DNA of 64,000 nucleotides from Sinomonas albida (GTDB lineage: Bacteria > Actinomycetota > Actinomycetes > Actinomycetales > Micrococcaceae): NCBI RefSeq assembly GCF_004919045.1, contig NZ_SWDW01000004.1:186001-250000 (forward strand), written 5' to 3'. Positions within the stretch are counted from its first letter, which is position 1, and every line of letters begins with the position of its first letter. Below are positions 34,748-45,608 of the stretch, piece by piece. A program made the translations under genes and the position numbers. Below the pieces are notes generated by a model that worked only from the letters and a program-made list of their open reading frames with translations, was not told the origin of the DNA and searched no databases.

Positions 34748-35904
34748 CCATGGCCCTGCACGGGGCGCCGGCGCTCCTTCCGGGGGCGCTTCCGGCGCCC
34801 GCGTGGTCGGGCTTCGACATCCCGCTCCCGTGGGGCTCCCTCAGGATCCACGCCTACGCGTTGTGCATCCTGCTGGGCATCATCGTCGCGCTGTGGCTCA
34901 CGATGAGCAGATGGAAGGCTCGCGGCGGCCCGGGCGACGCCGTCTGGGACATCGCCATCTGGGCCATTCCCGCCGGAATCATCGGCGGGCGCCTGTACCA
35001 CGTCTTCTCGTCGCCCGACCGCTACTTCGGCCCGGGCTACAACGGGACCGGCGACCTTTGGGCCATTCCCCGGATCTGGGAGGGCGGCCTCGGCATCTGG
35101 GGCGCGGTGGCGCTGGGCGCCCTCGGTGCCTGGATCGGCTGCCGGCGAGCGGGCGTGAGGCTCACCGCGTTCATGGACGCGGCCGCTCCCGGCCTCCTGC
35201 TGGCGCAGGCGATCGGCCGCTGGGGCAACTACTTCAACCAGGAGCTGTTCGGCGGCCCGACGAACCTTCCATGGGGCCTTCAGGTCGACCCGTTGAGCCC
35301 GAACTTTCCCGCCGGCTTCCCCGCCGAAACGCTCTTCCACCCGACGTTCCTCTACGAGTCGGTGTGGGACATGGTCGGCGTCCTCCTCTTGCTCGCCCTC
35401 GACCGCCGCCTGCGCTTCCGCGGCGGCCGCCTGTTCTGGATCTACGCCGGGTTCTACACTCTCGGCCGGGTGTGGATCGAGGCCCTGCGGATCGACCCCG
35501 CCGAGCAGGTCACGCTCTTCGGCGTGACCGCGCGTCTCAATGTCTGGACGAGCATCTTCGTCTTGGTCCTCGCGCTCGTCGTGTTCTTGGCGCTGAGCGC
35601 CGTCCGCGGGCGCGAAGTGGACACGGTGTGGCTTCCCGGGCGCGATCCCGCGGCCCCGACGACCGAGGCCGGGGAAGGGGCGACCGAACCGCCCGAGGGC
35701 GCGGCAGAAGCGGACGACGACGGCGCGGTGTCACACAGCGACGGCGCGGTGTCACAGAGCGAAACGGCGCCTATCCAGCATCCGGACTCTTCCGTCTCGG
35801 CATACGGCGACCGTGGTAAGGTTGCGACACACCGAGCCGCCCTCGATGAGCCGCGTCCCGCATCTCAGGACGCGCTGACTTCAGCGGAGGACGACGGCAA
35901 GTAG
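34744..35904 (+). CDS. lgt: prolipoprotein diacylglyceryl transferase
   Basis: The 386-aa membrane enzyme attaches diacylglycerol to the lipobox Cys of prolipoproteins. It has the Lgt signature [49 protein letters not shown] and about seven membrane helices. After residue about 290 comes a cytoplasmic acidic tail of nearly 100 residues with a 21-bp tandem duplication ([14 protein letters not shown]) not needed for the enzyme. The gene is coupled to trpA by an ATGA overlap. Confidence 0.95.
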   Translation: MTMALHGAPALLPGALPAPAWSGFDIPLPWGSLRIHAYALCILLGIIVALWLTMSRWKARGGPGDAVWDIAIWAIPAGIIGGRLYHVFSSPDRYFGPGYNGTGDLWAIPRIWEGGLGIWGAVALGALGAWIGCRRAGVRLTAFMDAAAPGLLLAQAIGRWGNYFNQELFGGPTNLPWGLQVDPLSPNFPAGFPAETLFHPTFLYESVWDMVGVLLLLALDRRLRFRGGRLFWIYAGFYTLGRVWIEALRIDPAEQVTLFGVTARLNVWTSIFVLVLALVVFLALSAVRGREVDTVWLPGRDPAAPTTEAGEGATEPPEGAAEADDDGAVSHSDGAVSQSETAPIQHPDSSVSAYGDRGKVATHRAALDEPRPASQDALTSAEDDGK

Positions 35905-36031
35905 GGCTCCGGCCTGCCTCGCCAACGCACAGGGCCACCGCCCACGCGTTGCTCGCTCCACAAAGGCGTGGATCACAGGTCGCCCGAGCCCAGTGCCGCC
36001 GGCCGCACGTGGGGTTGGTTGCCCGACGCTG

Positions 36032-36059
36032 TTCGACGGCGCGGCACCCACCCTACAAT
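36032..36059 (+). promoter_or_regulatory. probable gltBD promoter
   Basis: TTCGAC (36032-36037) and TACAAT (36054-36059) are 16 bp apart, giving a leader of roughly 90 nt to gltB. The -10 is a near-perfect match; the -35 is moderate. Confidence 0.55.
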
Positions 36060-36157
36060 TTCCAGTAATCAGCGCCGTGCTCGGTCCGCCGTGGCCAGCA
36101 ACGCGGGGCCAACGTTGTCCCCTGTCGCTCATCGATCAGGAGGAAGGACGTTCCGTC

Positions 36158-39100
36158 ATGACTCACCCGACACACGGCACAGCCGTCGAACTCAGGTCAG
36201 GAGGGGTCGTCTCGCCGTTCGAACGGTTCTCGGCCCTTCCTCCTTCGGCCGGTCTCTACCGTGCGGATCAGGAGAAGGACGCGTGCGGTCTCGCGATCGT
36301 CGCGACGCTCCGTGGCGAGGGCGGGCATGACATCGTCGACGCCGCCCTCCATGCCCTTCGCGCTCTCGAGCACCGCGGCGCCGTCGGCGCCGACGAGGGA
36401 ACGGGAGACGGCGCAGGCATCCTCCTGCAGATCCCGGACGACTTCTTCCGCGCGGCGGTAGACTTCGAGCTTCCCGCGCTCGGACAGTACGCGGTCGGCA
36501 TCGCCTTCCTTCCCTCGGAGGACCGTGAGGACACCGCGGCCCGCGCGGGCATCGAGGCTCTGGCCGAGGCCGAGGGCCTCACAGTGCTCGGCTGGCGCGA
36601 GGTCCCGATCGTCGCGGAGCTCGTCGGTGCGATGGCGCGCGCCTGCATGCCGCGCTTCGCGCAGCCGTTCTTCGGGAGCGCCACGGGTGAGCTGCTGGAC
36701 CGCGACGACCTCGACGCGCGGGCCTGGCGCATCCGCAAGCGCGCGCAGAACAAGCACGGCGTCTACTTCCCGTCGCTCTCCTCGCGCACCATCGTGTACA
36801 AGGGCATGCTGACCACGGCCCAGCTCGAGCCGTTCTACCCGGACCTCTCGGACGAGCGGTTCACCACGAAGCTGGCGATCGTCCACTCGCGCTTCTCGAC
36901 GAACACGTTCCCCTCGTGGCCGCTCGCGCAGCCGTTCCGCACGATCGCGCACAACGGCGAGATCAACACGGTCAAGGGCAACCGCAACTGGATGCGCGCG
37001 CGCCAGTCCCAGCTCGCGAGCCCGCTCCTGGGGGACGTGCCCGAGGAGCTGTTCCCGATCTGCACGCCCGGGGCGTCCGACTCGGCGTCGTTCGACGAGG
37101 TTGCCGAGCTCCTGTGGCTCTCTGGCCGCCCGATCACGCACGCCATCATGATGATGATCCCGGAGGCGTGGGAGAACCACGCGACCATGGATCCCGCGCG
37201 CCGCGCGTTCTACGAGTACCACTCCCTGCTCATGGAGCCGTGGGACGGCCCCGCGGCCGTGTCGTTCACGGACGGAACCCTCGTCGGCGCGACGCTCGAC
37301 CGGAATGGGCTGCGCCCCTGCCGCTACTGGGTCACGGAGGACGGCCTCGTGGTCTTCGCCTCCGAGGTCGGCGTCGTCGACATCGAGCCGGCGAAGGTCG
37401 TCAAGAAGGGCCGCGTGGCCCCCGGCAAGATGTTCGTCGTGGACACCGAGGCCGGGCGCATCATCGAAGACGCCGAGGTCAAGGCCGAGGTCGCGGGGGC
37501 CAACCCGTGGCAGGAGTGGCTCGACCAGAACGTCATCCGGCTCAAGGACCTTCCGGAGCGCGAGCACGTCATCCACACGCCGCAGTCGGTCAATGTCCGC
37601 CAGCGTACGTTCGGCTACACGCAGGAGGAGCTCCGCGTGCTCGTGGGGCCGATGGCCCGCACGGGCGCCGAGCCGATCGGGGCGATGGGCTCCGATACGC
37701 CGGTCGCGGTCCTGTCCAAGCGGCCGCGCCTGCTCTTCGACTACTTCGTGCAGTCGTTCGCCCAGGTGACGAACCCGCCGCTCGACGCGATCCGCGAGGA
37801 GCTCGTGACGAGCCTCAACGGCGCGATCGGCCCGAACGGCAATCTCCTGCGCATGGGTCAGGTCAAGGAGAAGCAGGTCGTCCTGACCTTCCCGGTCATC
37901 AACAACGATCAGCTCGCGAAGATCTCGAACATCGAGAACGACCAGGGCGACCGGATCGCCGTCAAGGTCCGCGGTCTCTACCGTCCCGAGGGCGGCGAGG
38001 CCGCGCTGCGGTCGCGGCTCACGGAGATCTGCGAGCAGGTCTCCGGGGCGATCAATCGCGGCGTCCAGTACGTCGTGCTGTCCGACCGCGACTCGAACGC
38101 GCAGTGGGCCCCGATCCCGTCGCTCCTGCTCGTCTCGGCCGTCCACCACCACCTCCTCCGCAGCGCGAACCGGACCAAGACCGCACTCATCGTCGAGGCC
38201 GGCGATGTACGCGAGGTCCACCACATGGCGGTGCTCCTCGGCTATGGCGCGTCGGCGGTCAACCCGTACCTCGCGATGGAGTCGGTCGAGGAGCTCATCC
38301 GTTCCGGCGAGCTTCCCGGCGTCTCGCCCGAGGACGGCGTCTACAACCTCATCAAGGGCCTCGGCAAGGGCGTCCTCAAGATCATGTCCAAGATGGGCAT
38401 CTCGACCGTCGCGTCGTACTGCGGCGCGCAGACGTTCGAGGCGCTCGGCCTGTCCCAGGACCTCGTCGACGAATTCTTCGCGGGCACACACAGCCAGCTC
38501 GGCGGCGTGGGCCTCGACGTCATCGCGGCGGAGGTCGCCGCGCGGCACGAGATGGCGTACCCGGCGTCCGGCATCGAGCAGCCGCATCGCCCGCTCCTCA
38601 ACGGGGGCGAGTACCAGTGGCGCCGCGACGGCGAGCCACACCTGTTCAACCCGGAGACGGTCTTCCGCCTCCAGCACGCCACGCGCGAGCGCCGCTACGA
38701 CGTCTTCAAGGCGTACGCGGAGGGCATCGACGACCAGTCGAAGAACCTCATGACCCTGCGCGGCCTCCTCAAGTTCCGCGAAGGCCTGCGCCCGGCCATC
38801 CCGATCGATGAGGTCGAGCCTGTCTCGAGCATCGTCAAGCGCTTCTCGACCGGTGCCATGAGCTACGGCTCGATCTCGAAGGAGGCCCACGAGACGCTCG
38901 CGATCGCCATGAACCGCCTCGGCGGGCGCTCGAACACGGGCGAGGGCGGCGAGGACGTGGACCGGCTCCTGGATCCCGAGCGGCGCTCGGCAATTAAGCA
39001 GGTCGCCTCGGGCCGCTTCGGCGTGACGAGCCTGTACCTCACGAACGCCACAGACATCCAGATCAAGATGGCGCAGGGCGCCAAGCCCGGCGAGGGCGGC

Positions 39101-40768
39101 CAGCTCATGGCGCAGAAGGTGTACCCGTGGGTGGCCCGGACACGTCACTCGACGCCGGGCGTCACGCTCATCTCGCCGCCGCCGCACCACGACATCTACT
39201 CGATCGAGGACCTCGCGCAGCTCATCTACGACTGCAAGCGGTCCAACCCGAGCGCGCGCGTCCACGTCAAGCTCGTCTCTGAGGTGGGCATCGGCACAGT
39301 CGCCGCCGGCGTCACCAAGGCGAAGGCCGACGTCGTCCTCGTCTCGGGGCACGACGGCGGGACCGGCGCCTCGCCGCTCAACTCGCTCAAGCACGCGGGC
39401 GTCCCCTGGGAGCTCGGGCTCGCCGAGACCCAGCAGACGCTCATGCTCAACGGGCTGCGCGACCGTGTGGTGGTCCAGGTGGACGGGCAGCTCAAGACGG
39501 GCCGCGACGTCGTCGTGGCCGCGCTGCTCGGCGCCGAGGAGTACGGGTTCGCGACCGCCCCGCTCGTGGTCTCCGGCTGCATCATGATGCGCGTGTGCCA
39601 CCTCGACACGTGCCCGGTCGGCGTCGCGACGCAGAATCCCGAGCTCCGGGCGCGCTTCAGCGGCAAGCCCGAGTTCGTGGTCAACTTCTTCGAGTTCGTC
39701 GCGGAAGAGATCCGCGAGACCCTTGCGGCGCTCGGGTTCCGCTCGCTCGAGGAGGCGATCGGCCGCTCGGAGTTCCTCGACACGCGTGACGCGATCGAGC
39801 ACTGGAAGGCGGAGGGCCTGGACCTCTCGCCGATCCTCGCGGGTCTCGACTTCGACGAGGACGCGCCGCTGCGCAACCTCACGGGGCAGAACCACGAGCT
39901 TGACAAGCACTTCGACGTGCAGCTCATCGAGATGGCGCGCGAGGCGCTCACGGACCGCAACCCGGTCAAGATCAGCCTGCCCGTGGTCAACACAGACCGC
40001 TCGGTCGGCACGATGCTCGGCCACGAGGTGACCCGCACGTTCGGCACCGACTACCTCGCGACCGACACGATCGACGTGACGCTCACCGGCACCGCCGGCC
40101 AGTCGCTTGGGGCGTTCCTGCCTGCGGGCGTGACGCTCCGCTTGTTCGGCGACTCGAACGACTACGTGGCCAAGGGCCTCTCCGGCGGCCGCGTGATCGT
40201 CCGGCCCGACCGCACGAACGTCTTCCCTGCGGAAGACAACGTGATCGCGGGCAACGTGATCGGCTACGGCGCCACGAGCGGCGAGGTGTTCCTGCGCGGC
40301 ATCGTGGGCGAGCGCTTCCTGGTCCGGAACTCCGGCGCGACCGCGGTCGTCGAGGGTATCGGCGACCATGGCTGCGAGTACATGACGGGCGGCCAGGCCG
40401 TGATCCTCGGACGCACGGGACGGAATTTCGGCGCGGGCATGTCCGGCGGCACGGCGTTCGTGCTCGACCTCGATGCTGCCAAGGTCAATACGCAGTCCCT
40501 CAACTCCGGCGAGCTCACGCTCCTCGAGCTCGACGACGAGGACCGCGACATTGTGCGCAACCTCATCGCGAAGCACGCGGAGGAGACGGGCTCGCAGCTC
40601 GCGCAGCGGCTCCTCGACAACTTCGACGACACCGCAGCCCGCATGACGAAGGTGCTGCCCCGCGACTACGCGGCGGTGCAGCAGACCCGCCTGGCGGCCC
40701 TCGAGGAGGGCCTCGACCCGGACGGGGAAGAAGTTTGGTCTCGCATCCTGGAGGTGACCGGTGGCTGA
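36158..40768 (+). CDS. gltB: glutamate synthase large subunit
   Basis: The 1536-aa protein transfers the amide of glutamine to 2-oxoglutarate. The glutaminase domain starts after a short propeptide at the Cys in [17 protein letters not shown]. The FMN/Fe-S synthase domain includes [62 protein letters not shown] and the cluster Cys motif [20 protein letters not shown]. The C-terminal GXGXG beta-helix has [14 protein letters not shown] 36158 has a strong CAGGAGGAAGGACG Shine-Dalgarno; a more upstream frame was rejected. The gltD start overlaps its end. Confidence 0.97.
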   Translation: MTHPTHGTAVELRSGGVVSPFERFSALPPSAGLYRADQEKDACGLAIVATLRGEGGHDIVDAALHALRALEHRGAVGADEGTGDGAGILLQIPDDFFRAAVDFELPALGQYAVGIAFLPSEDREDTAARAGIEALAEAEGLTVLGWREVPIVAELVGAMARACMPRFAQPFFGSATGELLDRDDLDARAWRIRKRAQNKHGVYFPSLSSRTIVYKGMLTTAQLEPFYPDLSDERFTTKLAIVHSRFSTNTFPSWPLAQPFRTIAHNGEINTVKGNRNWMRARQSQLASPLLGDVPEELFPICTPGASDSASFDEVAELLWLSGRPITHAIMMMIPEAWENHATMDPARRAFYEYHSLLMEPWDGPAAVSFTDGTLVGATLDRNGLRPCRYWVTEDGLVVFASEVGVVDIEPAKVVKKGRVAPGKMFVVDTEAGRIIEDAEVKAEVAGANPWQEWLDQNVIRLKDLPEREHVIHTPQSVNVRQRTFGYTQEELRVLVGPMARTGAEPIGAMGSDTPVAVLSKRPRLLFDYFVQSFAQVTNPPLDAIREELVTSLNGAIGPNGNLLRMGQVKEKQVVLTFPVINNDQLAKISNIENDQGDRIAVKVRGLYRPEGGEAALRSRLTEICEQVSGAINRGVQYVVLSDRDSNAQWAPIPSLLLVSAVHHHLLRSANRTKTALIVEAGDVREVHHMAVLLGYGASAVNPYLAMESVEELIRSGELPGVSPEDGVYNLIKGLGKGVLKIMSKMGISTVASYCGAQTFEALGLSQDLVDEFFAGTHSQLGGVGLDVIAAEVAARHEMAYPASGIEQPHRPLLNGGEYQWRRDGEPHLFNPETVFRLQHATRERRYDVFKAYAEGIDDQSKNLMTLRGLLKFREGLRPAIPIDEVEPVSSIVKRFSTGAMSYGSISKEAHETLAIAMNRLGGRSNTGEGGEDVDRLLDPERRSAIKQVASGRFGVTSLYLTNATDIQIKMAQGAKPGEGGQLMAQKVYPWVARTRHSTPGVTLISPPPHHDIYSIEDLAQLIYDCKRSNPSARVHVKLVSEVGIGTVAAGVTKAKADVVLVSGHDGGTGASPLNSLKHAGVPWELGLAETQQTLMLNGLRDRVVVQVDGQLKTGRDVVVAALLGAEEYGFATAPLVVSGCIMMRVCHLDTCPVGVATQNPELRARFSGKPEFVVNFFEFVAEEIRETLAALGFRSLEEAIGRSEFLDTRDAIEHWKAEGLDLSPILAGLDFDEDAPLRNLTGQNHELDKHFDVQLIEMAREALTDRNPVKISLPVVNTDRSVGTMLGHEVTRTFGTDYLATDTIDVTLTGTAGQSLGAFLPAGVTLRLFGDSNDYVAKGLSGGRVIVRPDRTNVFPAEDNVIAGNVIGYGATSGEVFLRGIVGERFLVRNSGATAVVEGIGDHGCEYMTGGQAVILGRTGRNFGAGMSGGTAFVLDLDAAKVNTQSLNSGELTLLELDDEDRDIVRNLIAKHAEETGSQLAQRLLDNFDDTAARMTKVLPRDYAAVQQTRLAALEEGLDPDGEEVWSRILEVTGG

Positions 40769-42218
40769 TCCACGCGGATTCCTGAAGGTTCGGCAGCGTG
40801 AGACGCAGCCGCGCCGACCCGTGCCCGTGCGCATCATGGACTGGAAAGAGGTCTACGAGGCGCAGGAGAACGGCGTCCTCAAGCGCCAGGCGAGCCGCTG
40901 CATGGACTGCGGCATCCCGTTCTGCCACCACGGCTGCCCGCTCGGGAACCTCATCCCTGAGTGGAACGACCTCACGTGGCGAGGCAAGGAACAGGACGCG
41001 AGCGAGCGACTGCACGCGACCAACAACTTCCCCGAGTTCACGGGCCGGCTCTGCCCCGCCCCGTGCGAGACGGCGTGCGTGCTCGGCATCAACCAGCCGG
41101 CCGTGACGATCAAGCAGATCGAGGTCTCGATCGCCGAGCAGGCGTTCGAGGGCGGCTACGTCGAGCCCCTCCCGCCCGCGCGCCTCACGGGCAAGACGGT
41201 CGCGATCGTCGGTTCGGGCCCGGCCGGGCTCGCCGCTGCCCAGCAGCTCACGCGCGTCGGCCACACGGTGGCCGTCTACGAGCGCGATGACCGCATCGGC
41301 GGCCTGCTGCGCTATGGCATCCCGGACTTCAAGATGGAGAAGGACGTCCTCGACCGGCGCCTCGAGCAGATGAAGGCCGAGGGCACCCGGTTCCGCTCGG
41401 GTGTCGAGGTGGGCCGCGACGTGAGCTGGGACCAGCTGCGCCGCCGCTACGACGCCGTCGTCGTCGCCACGGGCGCTACCCTGGCGCGCGACCTCGCGAT
41501 CCCCGGGCGGGACCTCGACGGCGTGCACTTCGCCATGGAGTACCTCGTCCAGTCGAACCGCGTCGTGGCCGGAGACGCCGTCGAGAACCAGATCGACGCT
41601 CGCGGCAAGCACGTCGTCATCCTGGGCGGTGGCGACACGGGAGCCGACTGCCTCGGCACGGCGCACCGCCAGCAGGCCGCCTCGGTCACGACGCTCGCCA
41701 TCGGCAAGCAGCCGCCGGCCGAGCGCCCGGGCCATCAGCCGTGGCCCATGTTCCCGACGCTCTTCGAGGTTGCGAGCGCCCACGAGGAGGGCGGCGAGCG
41801 GACCTACCTCGCCTCGACGGTCGAGTACATGGGCCAGGACGGGCGCGTCACGGGGCTCAAGGTCGCCGAGACGGAGTACGTGGACGGCAAGCGCATCCCA
41901 AAGGCCGGCACCGAGCGGGTCATCCCGGCGGACCTCGTCCTGCTCTCCCTAGGCTTCACGGGGCCGGAGGAGTCCGGGCTTCCCGCGCAGATCAGCGCGC
42001 CGTTCGACGCGCGGGGCAACGTTGCGCGGGACTCCGCGTACATGACGGAGACGCCAGGCGTGTTCGTCGCGGGCGACGCCGGTCGGGGCCAGTCCCTCAT
42101 CGTGTGGGCCATCGCCGAGGGACGCGCGTGCGCGGCCGAGGTTGATCGGTTCCTCATGGGGAGCACCATCCTCCCGGCGCCGGTGGCTCCGACCGACCGA
42201 GCCATTTCGGTCCTCTGA
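40761..42218 (+). CDS. gltD: glutamate synthase small subunit
   Basis: The 485-aa flavoprotein feeds NADPH electrons to GltB. It has the N-terminal Fe-S cysteines ([20 protein letters not shown] and [13 protein letters not shown]), an FAD site [17 protein letters not shown], an NADPH site [17 protein letters not shown], and the closing [20 protein letters not shown]. The GTG start lies inside the gltB stop region with GGAGGTGACC upstream, so GltB and GltD are made together. Confidence 0.97.
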   Translation: MADPRGFLKVRQRETQPRRPVPVRIMDWKEVYEAQENGVLKRQASRCMDCGIPFCHHGCPLGNLIPEWNDLTWRGKEQDASERLHATNNFPEFTGRLCPAPCETACVLGINQPAVTIKQIEVSIAEQAFEGGYVEPLPPARLTGKTVAIVGSGPAGLAAAQQLTRVGHTVAVYERDDRIGGLLRYGIPDFKMEKDVLDRRLEQMKAEGTRFRSGVEVGRDVSWDQLRRRYDAVVVATGATLARDLAIPGRDLDGVHFAMEYLVQSNRVVAGDAVENQIDARGKHVVILGGGDTGADCLGTAHRQQAASVTTLAIGKQPPAERPGHQPWPMFPTLFEVASAHEEGGERTYLASTVEYMGQDGRVTGLKVAETEYVDGKRIPKAGTERVIPADLVLLSLGFTGPEESGLPAQISAPFDARGNVARDSAYMTETPGVFVAGDAGRGQSLIVWAIAEGRACAAEVDRFLMGSTILPAPVAPTDRAISVL

Positions 42219-42224
42219 TACTCG

Positions 42225-42254
42225 CGCGCAGGGTCCCCTCGGGGGCCCTGCGCG
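42225..42254 (+). terminator. hairpin after gltD
   Basis: CGCGCAGGG/CCCTGCGCG forms a 9-bp stem 6 nt after the gltD stop. A short TTG follows but there is no T-run; it likely ends or stabilises the gltBD mRNA. Confidence 0.65.
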
Positions 42255-42344
42255 TTGTGGGCGGGGCCGTTCCCACCACGAACGGACCGCTAAGTTCATC
42301 CCCCAGACATCCACGTTCCCTACACAACCCCTAGGGTGAGGTAT

Positions 42345-43853
42345 ATGAGACGAGCGAAAATCGTTGCCACGTTCGGCCCGGCCATCTCGAGCTACGAGAA
42401 GACCCTCGCAGTCATCGAAGCCGGTGTCGACGTAGCCCGACTGAACATGAGCCACGGCGACCACTCCGTGCACGATGCCACGTACGAGAATGTGCGGAAG
42501 GCGTCCGCGGAACTCCACAAGGCCGTCGGCATCATGGCCGATCTCCAGGGCCCCAAGATCCGCCTTGGCCGCTTCGTGGACGGCCCCTACGAGCTGGCCC
42601 CCGGCGACGTCTTCACGATCACCACCGAGGACGTCCCCGGCACGAAGGACATCTGCTCGACGACGCTCAAGAGCCTGACCGAGGACGTCGCGCCCGGTGA
42701 CTCGCTCCTCATCGACGACGGCAAGGTCGCCCTGCGCGCGACCGCGGTCGACGACGTCAAGGTGGTCACCGAGGTCGTCGTGGGCGGCATGGTGTCCAAC
42801 AACAAGGGCATCAACCTGCCCGGCGTCGCGGTCAACGTCCCCGCGCTGAGCGAGAAGGACGAGACGGACCTCCGCTGGGCTCTCAAGCGCGGTGTCGACT
42901 ACGTCGCCCTCTCGTTCGTGCGGGACGCGAAGGACATCGAGCGCGTCCACGAGATCATGGAGGAGGAGGGCCGCAAGGTCCCCGTCATCGCCAAGATCGA
43001 GAAGCCGCAGGCCGTGGAGCAGCTCCACGAGATCATCGACGCGTTCGACGCGATCATGGTGGCCCGCGGCGACCTCGGCGTCGAGCTGCCGCTCGAGGAG
43101 GTGCCGCTCGTCCAGAAGCGCGCCATCGAACTGGCCCGCCGCTGGGCCAAGCCGGTCATCGTGGCCACCCAGGTCCTCGAGTCGATGATCGAGAACCCGC
43201 GCCCCACGCGCGCTGAGGCGTCGGACTGCGCGAACGCCGTGCTCGACGGCGCGGACGCGGTCATGCTCTCGGGCGAGACGAGCGTGGGCGCCTACCCGAT
43301 CGAGACGGTGCGCACGATGGCGAAGATCATCGAGTCCACCGAGGAGCACGGCCTCGAGCGCGTGCCCGCGCTCGGCTCGCAGCCGAAGACCCGCGGCGGC
43401 GCGATCACCCGTGCCGCGGTGACGATCGCGGACCAGCTCGACGCGAAGTACATCTGCACGTTCACGCAGTCCGGCGATTCAGCGCGCCGCCTGAGCCGTC
43501 TGCGCCCGCAGAAGCCCATCTTCGCGTTCACGCCCCTCACGTCGACGCTCAACATCCTGAGCCTGTGCTGGGGCATCCAGCCGCGCATGGTCGAGTTCGC
43601 GGAGCACACCGATCAGATGATCGCCCAGGTGGACGACTACCTGCTGCGCGCGGGCCTCGCCGAGCCGAATGACATCGTGGTGGTCGCGGCCGGTTCGCCC
43701 CCCGGGGTCGCCGGCTCGACGAACGCGCTGCGCGTGCACAAGGTCGGCGACCTTGCGGACGCCGGACAGCTCGTGGACGGCGCTGTGAAGCCGGCCCGCG
43801 AGCAGGTCGGCCCGTGGCCTGCCTCGACCGAGCCGCGGCGCCCGAAGATCTGA
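42345..43853 (+). CDS. pyk: pyruvate kinase
   Basis: The 502-aa glycolytic enzyme has MRRAKIVATFGPAISSYEKT, ARLNMSHGDH, IMADLQGPKIRLG, VPVIAKIEKPQAVEQLHEII with the catalytic Lys, and IMVARGDLGVELPLEEVPLV, then the C-terminal regulatory domain. The ATG lies after AGGGTGAGG; an in-frame GTG at 42336 is less likely. A strong hairpin follows. Confidence 0.97.
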   Translation: MRRAKIVATFGPAISSYEKTLAVIEAGVDVARLNMSHGDHSVHDATYENVRKASAELHKAVGIMADLQGPKIRLGRFVDGPYELAPGDVFTITTEDVPGTKDICSTTLKSLTEDVAPGDSLLIDDGKVALRATAVDDVKVVTEVVVGGMVSNNKGINLPGVAVNVPALSEKDETDLRWALKRGVDYVALSFVRDAKDIERVHEIMEEEGRKVPVIAKIEKPQAVEQLHEIIDAFDAIMVARGDLGVELPLEEVPLVQKRAIELARRWAKPVIVATQVLESMIENPRPTRAEASDCANAVLDGADAVMLSGETSVGAYPIETVRTMAKIIESTEEHGLERVPALGSQPKTRGGAITRAAVTIADQLDAKYICTFTQSGDSARRLSRLRPQKPIFAFTPLTSTLNILSLCWGIQPRMVEFAEHTDQMIAQVDDYLLRAGLAEPNDIVVVAAGSPPGVAGSTNALRVHKVGDLADAGQLVDGAVKPAREQVGPWPASTEPRRPKI

Positions 43854-43873
43854 TCGACCGCTGGCAGGAACAC

Positions 43874-43904
43874 GAGAGGCGGCACCCGGTGGGTGCCGCC
43901 TCTC
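43874..43904. terminator. 14-bp hairpin after pyk
   Basis: GAGAGGCGGCACCC/GGGTGCCGCCTCTC with a GGT loop lies 20 nt after the pyk stop. The stem is perfect. No T-run follows, but stem strength and position fit a transcript end. Confidence 0.8.
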
Positions 43905-43973
43905 GGCGTCTGAGACAGCCGCTGTGCAGCTGGTGTTCTGCTGCTGGCCGTCCACGGCTGGCCCGCTGTGCCG

Positions 43974-44004
43974 CCGCGCGCCGTCGTCCGACGACGGCGC
44001 GCGG
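43974..44004 (-). terminator. 14-bp hairpin after the ANTAR regulator gene
   Basis: CCGCGCGCCGTCGT/ACGACGGCGCGCGG with a 3-nt loop begins 10 nt beyond the regulator's stop on the minus strand. It pairs with the separate pyk hairpin to end two convergent transcripts. Confidence 0.7.
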
Positions 44005-44014
44005 CGAGCGCGCG

Positions 44015-44662
44015 TCAGCTGACCTGGTTGATGATCGTCTCGGCGACCTCGCGCATGCTCAGGCGACGGTCCATGGACGTCTTCTGGATCCAGCGGAACG
44101 CCTCCGGCTCCGTGAGGCCCATCTTGGTCATGAGAAGGCTCTTGGCGCGCTCGACGAGCTTGCGGGTGGCGAACTGCTCCTGCAGATCGCTCACCTCTGC
44201 CTCGAGGGCCTTGATCTCCTCGTGGCGGGAGAGGGCGATCTCGATGGCCGGGATCAGGTCGTTCGGCGTGAACGGCTTCACGACGTAGGCCATCGCGCCG
44301 GCGTCGCGGGCGCGCTCCACGAGCTCCTTCTGGCTGAATGCCGTGAGGAGCACGACCGGCGCGATGCGGGCCTTGACGATCTTCTCCGCCGCGGTGATGC
44401 CGTCCATGACCGGCATCTTCACGTCCATCAGCACGAGGTCGGGGCGCAGTTCTTCCGCGAGCTCGACGGCCTTCTCGCCGTTGTCGGCCTCGCCCACCAC
44501 GTCGTAGCCCTCTCCGCGGAGGATCTCGATGATGTCGAGACGGATGAGCGTCTCGTCCTCGGCCACGATCACGCGGCGTGAGGAGGAAGCCTTCTCCGCT
44601 TTCGGGGCGGCGCTGGGGGCGGGCGTGGGCTTGGCGGTCTTCTCCGACGTCTTCTCGGACAC
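44015..44662 (-). CDS. ANTAR-domain response regulator (PdtaR-like)
   Basis: The 215-aa protein has a 28-residue Ala/Pro/Lys tail, a receiver domain (RRVIVAEDETLIRLDIIEIL; phosphoacceptor Asp in LRPDLVLMDVKMPVMDG; Lys in VVKPFTP) and a C-terminal ANTAR RNA-binding domain (ATRKLVERAKSLLMTKMGLT, EPEAFRWIQKTSMDRRLSMR). Such proteins bind paired RNA hairpins and antiterminate transcription. All receiver residues are intact, unlike the regulator at 11160-11765. GTG start with GCAAGGAGC 7 nt upstream. No kinase is adjacent. Confidence 0.95.
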   Translation of the reverse strand: MSEKTSEKTAKPTPAPSAAPKAEKASSSRRVIVAEDETLIRLDIIEILRGEGYDVVGEADNGEKAVELAEELRPDLVLMDVKMPVMDGITAAEKIVKARIAPVVLLTAFSQKELVERARDAGAMAYVVKPFTPNDLIPAIEIALSRHEEIKALEAEVSDLQEQFATRKLVERAKSLLMTKMGLTEPEAFRWIQKTSMDRRLSMREVAETIINQVS

Positions 44663-44826
44663 TCGGGCTCCTTGCTGCAGGTTCAGGGTGGAACTAGGAC
44701 GATCCTACCGGTGGCGAGCCTTTTCCCGCTCGCGGACGCGGCCGGGGCGGTAGGGGCGGTAGGAGGAAGGCGCGGACGGCCTGTAGAGTTATGGCGCACG
44801 GAGCGGCGCGTTGGGCGCCGTGGAAG

Positions 44827-44908
44827 GCCCGAGTGGCGGAATCGGCAGACGCGCCGCACTCAAAATGCGGTATCGAAAGGTGTGTGGGTTCGAGTCCCAC
44901 CTCGGGCA
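44827..44908 (+). tRNA. tRNA-Leu(CAA)
   Basis: The 82-nt gene has acceptor GCCCGAG/CTCGGGC, anticodon stem CCGCA/TGCGG with loop CTCAAAA (CAA), a long variable arm typical of leucine tRNAs, and T-arm TGGGTTCGAGTCCCA. CCA is not encoded. A toxin-antitoxin pair lies just downstream, a frequent insertion setting. Confidence 0.95.
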
Positions 44909-44945
44909 CAGTGCTTTCCCTCGTCGTGCAGTCCAGTCAACGGCA

Positions 44946-44963
44946 GGTACCGTTTTGGTACCA
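44946..44963. promoter_or_regulatory. probable operator of the toxin-antitoxin pair
   Basis: GGTACC is repeated at 44946 and 44957 (11-bp spacing), the second within the palindrome TGGTACCA. It lies 14 nt before the antitoxin start, the usual place for autoregulation by a ribbon-helix-helix antitoxin. Confidence 0.55.
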
Positions 44964-44976
44964 TCATGACGTGGCT

Positions 44977-45177
44977 ATGAATCTCCGTGTCCCTGAAGAC
45001 CTCGATCGGCGGCTGGAAAAGTTGGCTGCCGAAGAACACACGTCCAAGTCCGCGCTTCTCTTGCAGGGCGCAGAGTTGGTTCTGAAGCGCCACGCGCGCC
45101 GGCGCGAAATCAGCCAGGGCCTTGATTTTGTTATAGGCCATGACGCTGATTTGCTGAAGCGCCTCGAGGACGCGTGA
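44977..45177 (+). CDS. ribbon-helix-helix antitoxin
   Basis: The 66-aa protein reads MNLRVPEDLDRRLEKLAAEE then HTSKSALLLQGAELVLKRHA, the strand-helix-helix pattern of RHH DNA-binding antitoxins, followed by a short acidic toxin-binding tail ending LLKRLEDA. An in-frame GTG two codons upstream (44971) is an alternative start; a longer frame running through tRNA-Leu was rejected. The toxin gene overlaps its stop by 4 nt. Confidence 0.85.
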   Translation: MNLRVPEDLDRRLEKLAAEEHTSKSALLLQGAELVLKRHARRREISQGLDFVIGHDADLLKRLEDA

Positions 45178-45542
45178 CAGCGTACCTGGACATTGAGGAT
45201 GCACTTCAGGTAGTTGATCGGTACGGCTTCCATATCCGTGATGTCGGGTTGTTGGCCTCGGCGTTGGCCAGACCGGCTACGAGTGTCATGGGCGTGGAAG
45301 CCTATCCGGAACTGGCGGTGAAGGCGGCAGCCTTGTTGGAGTCGGTCGCCCGGTTCCATCCACTCATTGATGGCAACAAACGGACGGCGTGGACGCTCAT
45401 GGCGCTGCTCCTGTGGATCAACGGTTACCGGCATGGCTTCACCACGGATGAAGGCTTCGACCTCGTCGTTGGAGTCGCCGCGGGCACTGTCGACTTGCTG
45501 GACTCTGCCGCCGAGATTTCCAGGCATCTGGTGTCCCGGTAG
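45174..45542 (+). CDS. Doc-type Fic-domain toxin
   Basis: The 122-aa protein has the Doc/Fic motif HPLIDGNKRTAW (H-x-F/L-x-D-G-N-K-R) that phosphorylates or AMPylates a target, EF-Tu in the case of P1 Doc. The preceding LLESVARF and following LMALLLWINGY helices fit the Fic core. It starts with GTG overlapping the antitoxin stop (GTGA), the standard type II arrangement. Known Doc toxins often pair with Phd antitoxins; here the partner is RHH. Confidence 0.9.
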   Translation: MTAYLDIEDALQVVDRYGFHIRDVGLLASALARPATSVMGVEAYPELAVKAAALLESVARFHPLIDGNKRTAWTLMALLLWINGYRHGFTTDEGFDLVVGVAAGTVDLLDSAAEISRHLVSR

Positions 45543-45608
45543 TCCTCCCGCGCTCAATGCGGCGGAATCCCTCACCACGCTCGTGCCCTCCGGGCTACGC
45601 TGGGGCCC

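Noticed and set aside
36197-40837. Very long open frame on the minus strand across gltB
   Set aside because: It mirrors gltB codons at high GC third positions; the translation is Arg/His/Asp-rich without any domain, while gltB is intact. Similar antisense frames over rsmB-rpe, trpE, polA and uvrB were rejected likewise.
44791-44976. Longer antitoxin reading frame beginning before tRNA-Leu
   Set aside because: It would run straight through the tRNA gene; the RHH fold begins at 44977.
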